From Bacteroidales bacterium UBA3289 (lineage in GTDB: Bacteria; Bacteroidota; Bacteroidia; Bacteroidales; UBA932), in NCBI GenBank assembly GCA_002361625.1, contig DETL01000018.1:1-7369 (forward strand): 7,369 nucleotides of DNA. Direction: 5' to 3'. Shown here piece by piece: positions 6,378 to 7,369 of the stretch (position 1 is the first letter of the stretch; the number at the start of each line of letters is the position of its first letter). Both the position numbers and the translations under genes were made by a program. The notes below the pieces were generated by a model. The model saw only the letters and a program-made list of their open reading frames with translations. It was not told where the DNA came from and did not search any database.

Positions 6378-7082
6378 ATGAGAAAGAAGATTGTCGTCCT
6401 GACCGGCGCCGGGGTGAGCGCCGAAAGCGGTTTCGCCACCTTCCGTGACACGGGTGGCTTATGGGAACAGTATGACGTGAACGACGTCGCCTCCATCGAA
6501 GGGTGGTACCGCAACCGGAAACTGGTCCTGGATTTCTACAACCAGCGGCGGGAACAGCTGAAGGATGCGAAGCCCAATGCCGCCCACATCGCCATTGCAG
6601 GCCTGGAGAAAGACTATTCTGTCGATGTCATCACGCAGAACGTGGACAATCTCCATGAACGGGCCGGATCCACCCGGGTCCTCCATCTGCACGGAGAACT
6701 CACCAAGGTCCGCCCGGAAAACGGGATCTACGACAATACCTACCGGACGGACGAAGTCATCGACATCGGCTATGACAAGGTCGTTCTCGGAGACAAGGCC
6801 CCGAACGGGAGCCAGCTCCGTCCGCACATCGTCTTCTTTGGCGAGGCCGTTCCGAACATCGAGAAGGCCATCACCCTGGTGGAGAAGGCCGACATCCTCC
6901 TGATCGTCGGAACGTCCCTGCAGGTGTATCCGGCCGCCGGGCTGTACCGGTACGCCTCCGCGGAAACGCCCATCTATATCATCGACCCGAAGGATGTTCC
7001 CGCCCACGACCCGCGCATCACGCACATCAAGGACGTGGCCACCAAGGGGATGGAAAAATTCATTGCGGCGCTTGCAGATTAG
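6378..7082 (+). CDS. SIR2-family NAD-dependent protein deacylase (sirtuin), zinc-site cysteines absent
   Basis: The 234-aa product should remove acyl groups from lysines using NAD. Sirtuin motifs appear in order: G-A-G-V-S-A-E-S-G (10-18), F-R-D (22-24) and G-L-W (27-29) for NAD; T-Q-N-V-D-N-L-H (86-93); L-H-L-H-G-E-L with catalytic His at 105; L-R-P-H-I-V-F-F-G-E (147-156); and G-T-S (178-180). F-Y-N-Q-R-R contains Y54 and R57, the Y-x-x-R pair that in CobB and SIRT5 binds succinyl and other acidic acyl groups, so desuccinylase activity is likely. The four cysteines that bind structural zinc in most sirtuins are missing; the protein has no cysteine at all. An in-frame TTG at 6360 would add six residues but overlaps the ATPase gene; ATG 6378 starts right before the conserved K-K-I-V-V-L-T-G strand. 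The gene is 1 nt behind the ATPase stop, and the rpsU promoter begins in its last codons. Confidence 0.93.
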   Translation: MRKKIVVLTGAGVSAESGFATFRDTGGLWEQYDVNDVASIEGWYRNRKLVLDFYNQRREQLKDAKPNAAHIAIAGLEKDYSVDVITQNVDNLHERAGSTRVLHLHGELTKVRPENGIYDNTYRTDEVIDIGYDKVVLGDKAPNGSQLRPHIVFFGEAVPNIEKAITLVEKADILLIVGTSLQVYPAAGLYRYASAETPIYIIDPKDVPAHDPRITHIKDVATKGMEKFIAALAD

Positions 7083-7101
7083 CAAATTATTGCTACCTTT
7101 G
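7072..7101 (+). promoter_or_regulatory. rpsU promoter (-33 and -7 elements)
   Basis: TTG at 7072-7074 and TACCTTTG at 7094-7101 are separated by exactly 19 nt, the best match to the Bacteroidota -33/-7 arrangement in this window. The -33 element lies within the last codons of the sirtuin gene and the -7 box 11 nt after its stop. Transcription would start around 7105-7108, giving a leader of about 25 to 28 nt. This lets rpsU be expressed strongly and separately from the genes before it. Confidence 0.8.
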
Positions 7102-7109
7102 CAGTCCCA

Positions 7110-7136
7110 ATGAAAAAAGGAGGTGTAAAAGCATGA
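7110..7136 (+). CDS. Possible 8-codon upstream ORF in the rpsU leader
   Basis: An ATG at 7110, at or just after the predicted transcription start, opens a frame encoding M-K-K-G-G-V-K-A and ending in TGA at 7134-7136. The TGA overlaps the rpsU ATG in the arrangement ATGA. The Shine-Dalgarno sequence of rpsU lies inside this frame. It may be translated from a nearly leaderless message and couple to rpsU, or it may be accidental. No function for the peptide is claimed. Confidence 0.3.
   Translation: MKKGGVKA
7117..7125 (+). promoter_or_regulatory. Strong Shine-Dalgarno sequence of rpsU
   Basis: AAGGAGGTG is fully complementary to the 3' end of 16S rRNA, and 9 nt separate GGAGG from the rpsU ATG. 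No other gene start in the window has a comparable site. Bacteroidota normally do not use these sites because the anti-Shine-Dalgarno tail is bound on the ribosome by bS21, bS18 and bS6. rpsU is a described exception, translated preferentially by ribosomes lacking bS21. Confidence 0.9.
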
Positions 7137-7327
7137 TCATTGTCCCGATTAAGGAAGGAGAGAATATCGAGAGAGCCCTGAAGAAATTCAAGCGCAAATT
7201 CGAGAAGACCGGAACCATCCGCGAGCTCCGCGCCCGCAAGAACTTCGAGAAGCCTTCCGTGAAGAATCGCATTGCTCATCAGAAGGCCGTGTATGTCCAG
7301 CAGCTCCGGCTTAAGGAAGAGCAGTAA
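7133..7327 (+). CDS. rpsU: 30S ribosomal protein bS21
   Basis: The 64-aa, strongly basic protein is a small-subunit component near the 3' end of 16S rRNA, where it helps control mRNA binding. The N-terminus M-I-I-V-P-I-K-E-G-E-N-I, the central A-L-K-K-F-K-R-K-F-E-K-T-G, and R-E-L-R-A-R-K-N-F-E-K-P-S are characteristic of bS21, and the length is typical for Bacteroidota. In this phylum bS21 is part of the pocket that hides the anti-Shine-Dalgarno tail. The start is fixed by the strong ribosome site upstream and the conserved N-terminus. It has its own promoter and follows the sirtuin gene after 50 bp. Autoregulation through bS21-lacking ribosomes is inferred from the leader and from work on other Bacteroidota. 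Confidence 0.97.
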   Translation: MIIVPIKEGENIERALKKFKRKFEKTGTIRELRARKNFEKPSVKNRIAHQKAVYVQQLRLKEEQ

Positions 7328-7369
7328 TCACACCTCTGCAAGATAGAGGGTGACCAAAAAGTCAGATTG
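7328..7369 (+). other. Short 3' edge after rpsU, possibly the start of another gene
   Basis: A bulged 7-bp hairpin (CACCTCT at 7331-7337 with AGAGGGTG at 7345-7352) follows rpsU without a T-run, so it is not a convincing terminator. A GTG at 7350, preceded by AGAGG, opens a frame M-T-K-K-S-D that runs off the edge. It could be the start of a cotranscribed gene, but 20 bases are too few to decide. Confidence 0.25.

Noticed and set aside
5192..6514. 440-codon minus-strand frame opposite the ATPase
   Set aside because: The plus-strand frame has Walker motifs and a winged helix; the antisense product is rich in H, V, G and E with no domain and runs into the sirtuin gene.
5222..7082. ATPase plus SIR2 as an antiphage defence system
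   Set aside because: The sirtuin has CobB-type deacylase features including the Y-x-x-R pair and a catalytic His, the neighbours are housekeeping genes, and no nuclease or other defence partner is visible.
6459..7085. Minus-strand frame opposite the sirtuin
   Set aside because: Antisense shadow; the sirtuin motifs on the plus strand explain the region.
1..7369. CRISPR array, insertion sequence or integrase
   Set aside because: I saw no spaced direct repeats, transposase or recombinase motifs in the window.

Overview
The window looks like a chromosomal segment of a fairly GC-rich member of the Bacteroidota, most likely Bacteroidales. Four points support this. Its start sites sit just downstream of TAnnTTTG boxes, the -7 promoter element typical of the phylum. 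Shine-Dalgarno sequences are missing or weak except at rpsU. The AsmA-like protein, the ATPase_2-type ATPase and the cysteine-free sirtuin resemble versions I associate with this phylum. The tRNA gene does not encode its CCA end. Genus cannot be decided from the sequence.

Left part (1-577): the 3' end of a plus-strand alpha/beta-hydrolase esterase gene enters from the left edge, cut just after the nucleophile-elbow serine. About 180 bp of spacer follow and end in a strong hairpin that terminates transcription coming from the right. Middle part (543-5131, minus strand): a large AsmA-family envelope protein gene (1204 codons) overlaps prmA, the ribosomal protein L11 methyltransferase gene, by 14 nt. 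After 22 bp comes tRNA-Leu(UAG), with its own -7 box and a terminator hairpin directly after it. Right part (5193-7369, plus strand): diverging from asmA are an AAA ATPase gene and, 1 nt after its stop, a SIR2-family deacylase gene. Then comes rpsU (ribosomal protein bS21), whose promoter starts inside the end of the sirtuin gene.

Most of the content is housekeeping: translation (tRNA-Leu, PrmA, bS21), envelope maintenance (AsmA-like) and protein deacylation (sirtuin). The most unusual signals are regulatory. A 30-bp near-perfect palindrome covers the -7 box, predicted transcription start and first base of the ATPase gene. The rpsU leader holds the only full Shine-Dalgarno sequence I found, together with an 8-codon upstream reading frame whose stop overlaps the rpsU start codon. 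This fits the known bS21 autoregulation in Bacteroidota and may add an undescribed layer to it. I see no CRISPR array, insertion sequence or convincing defence system.
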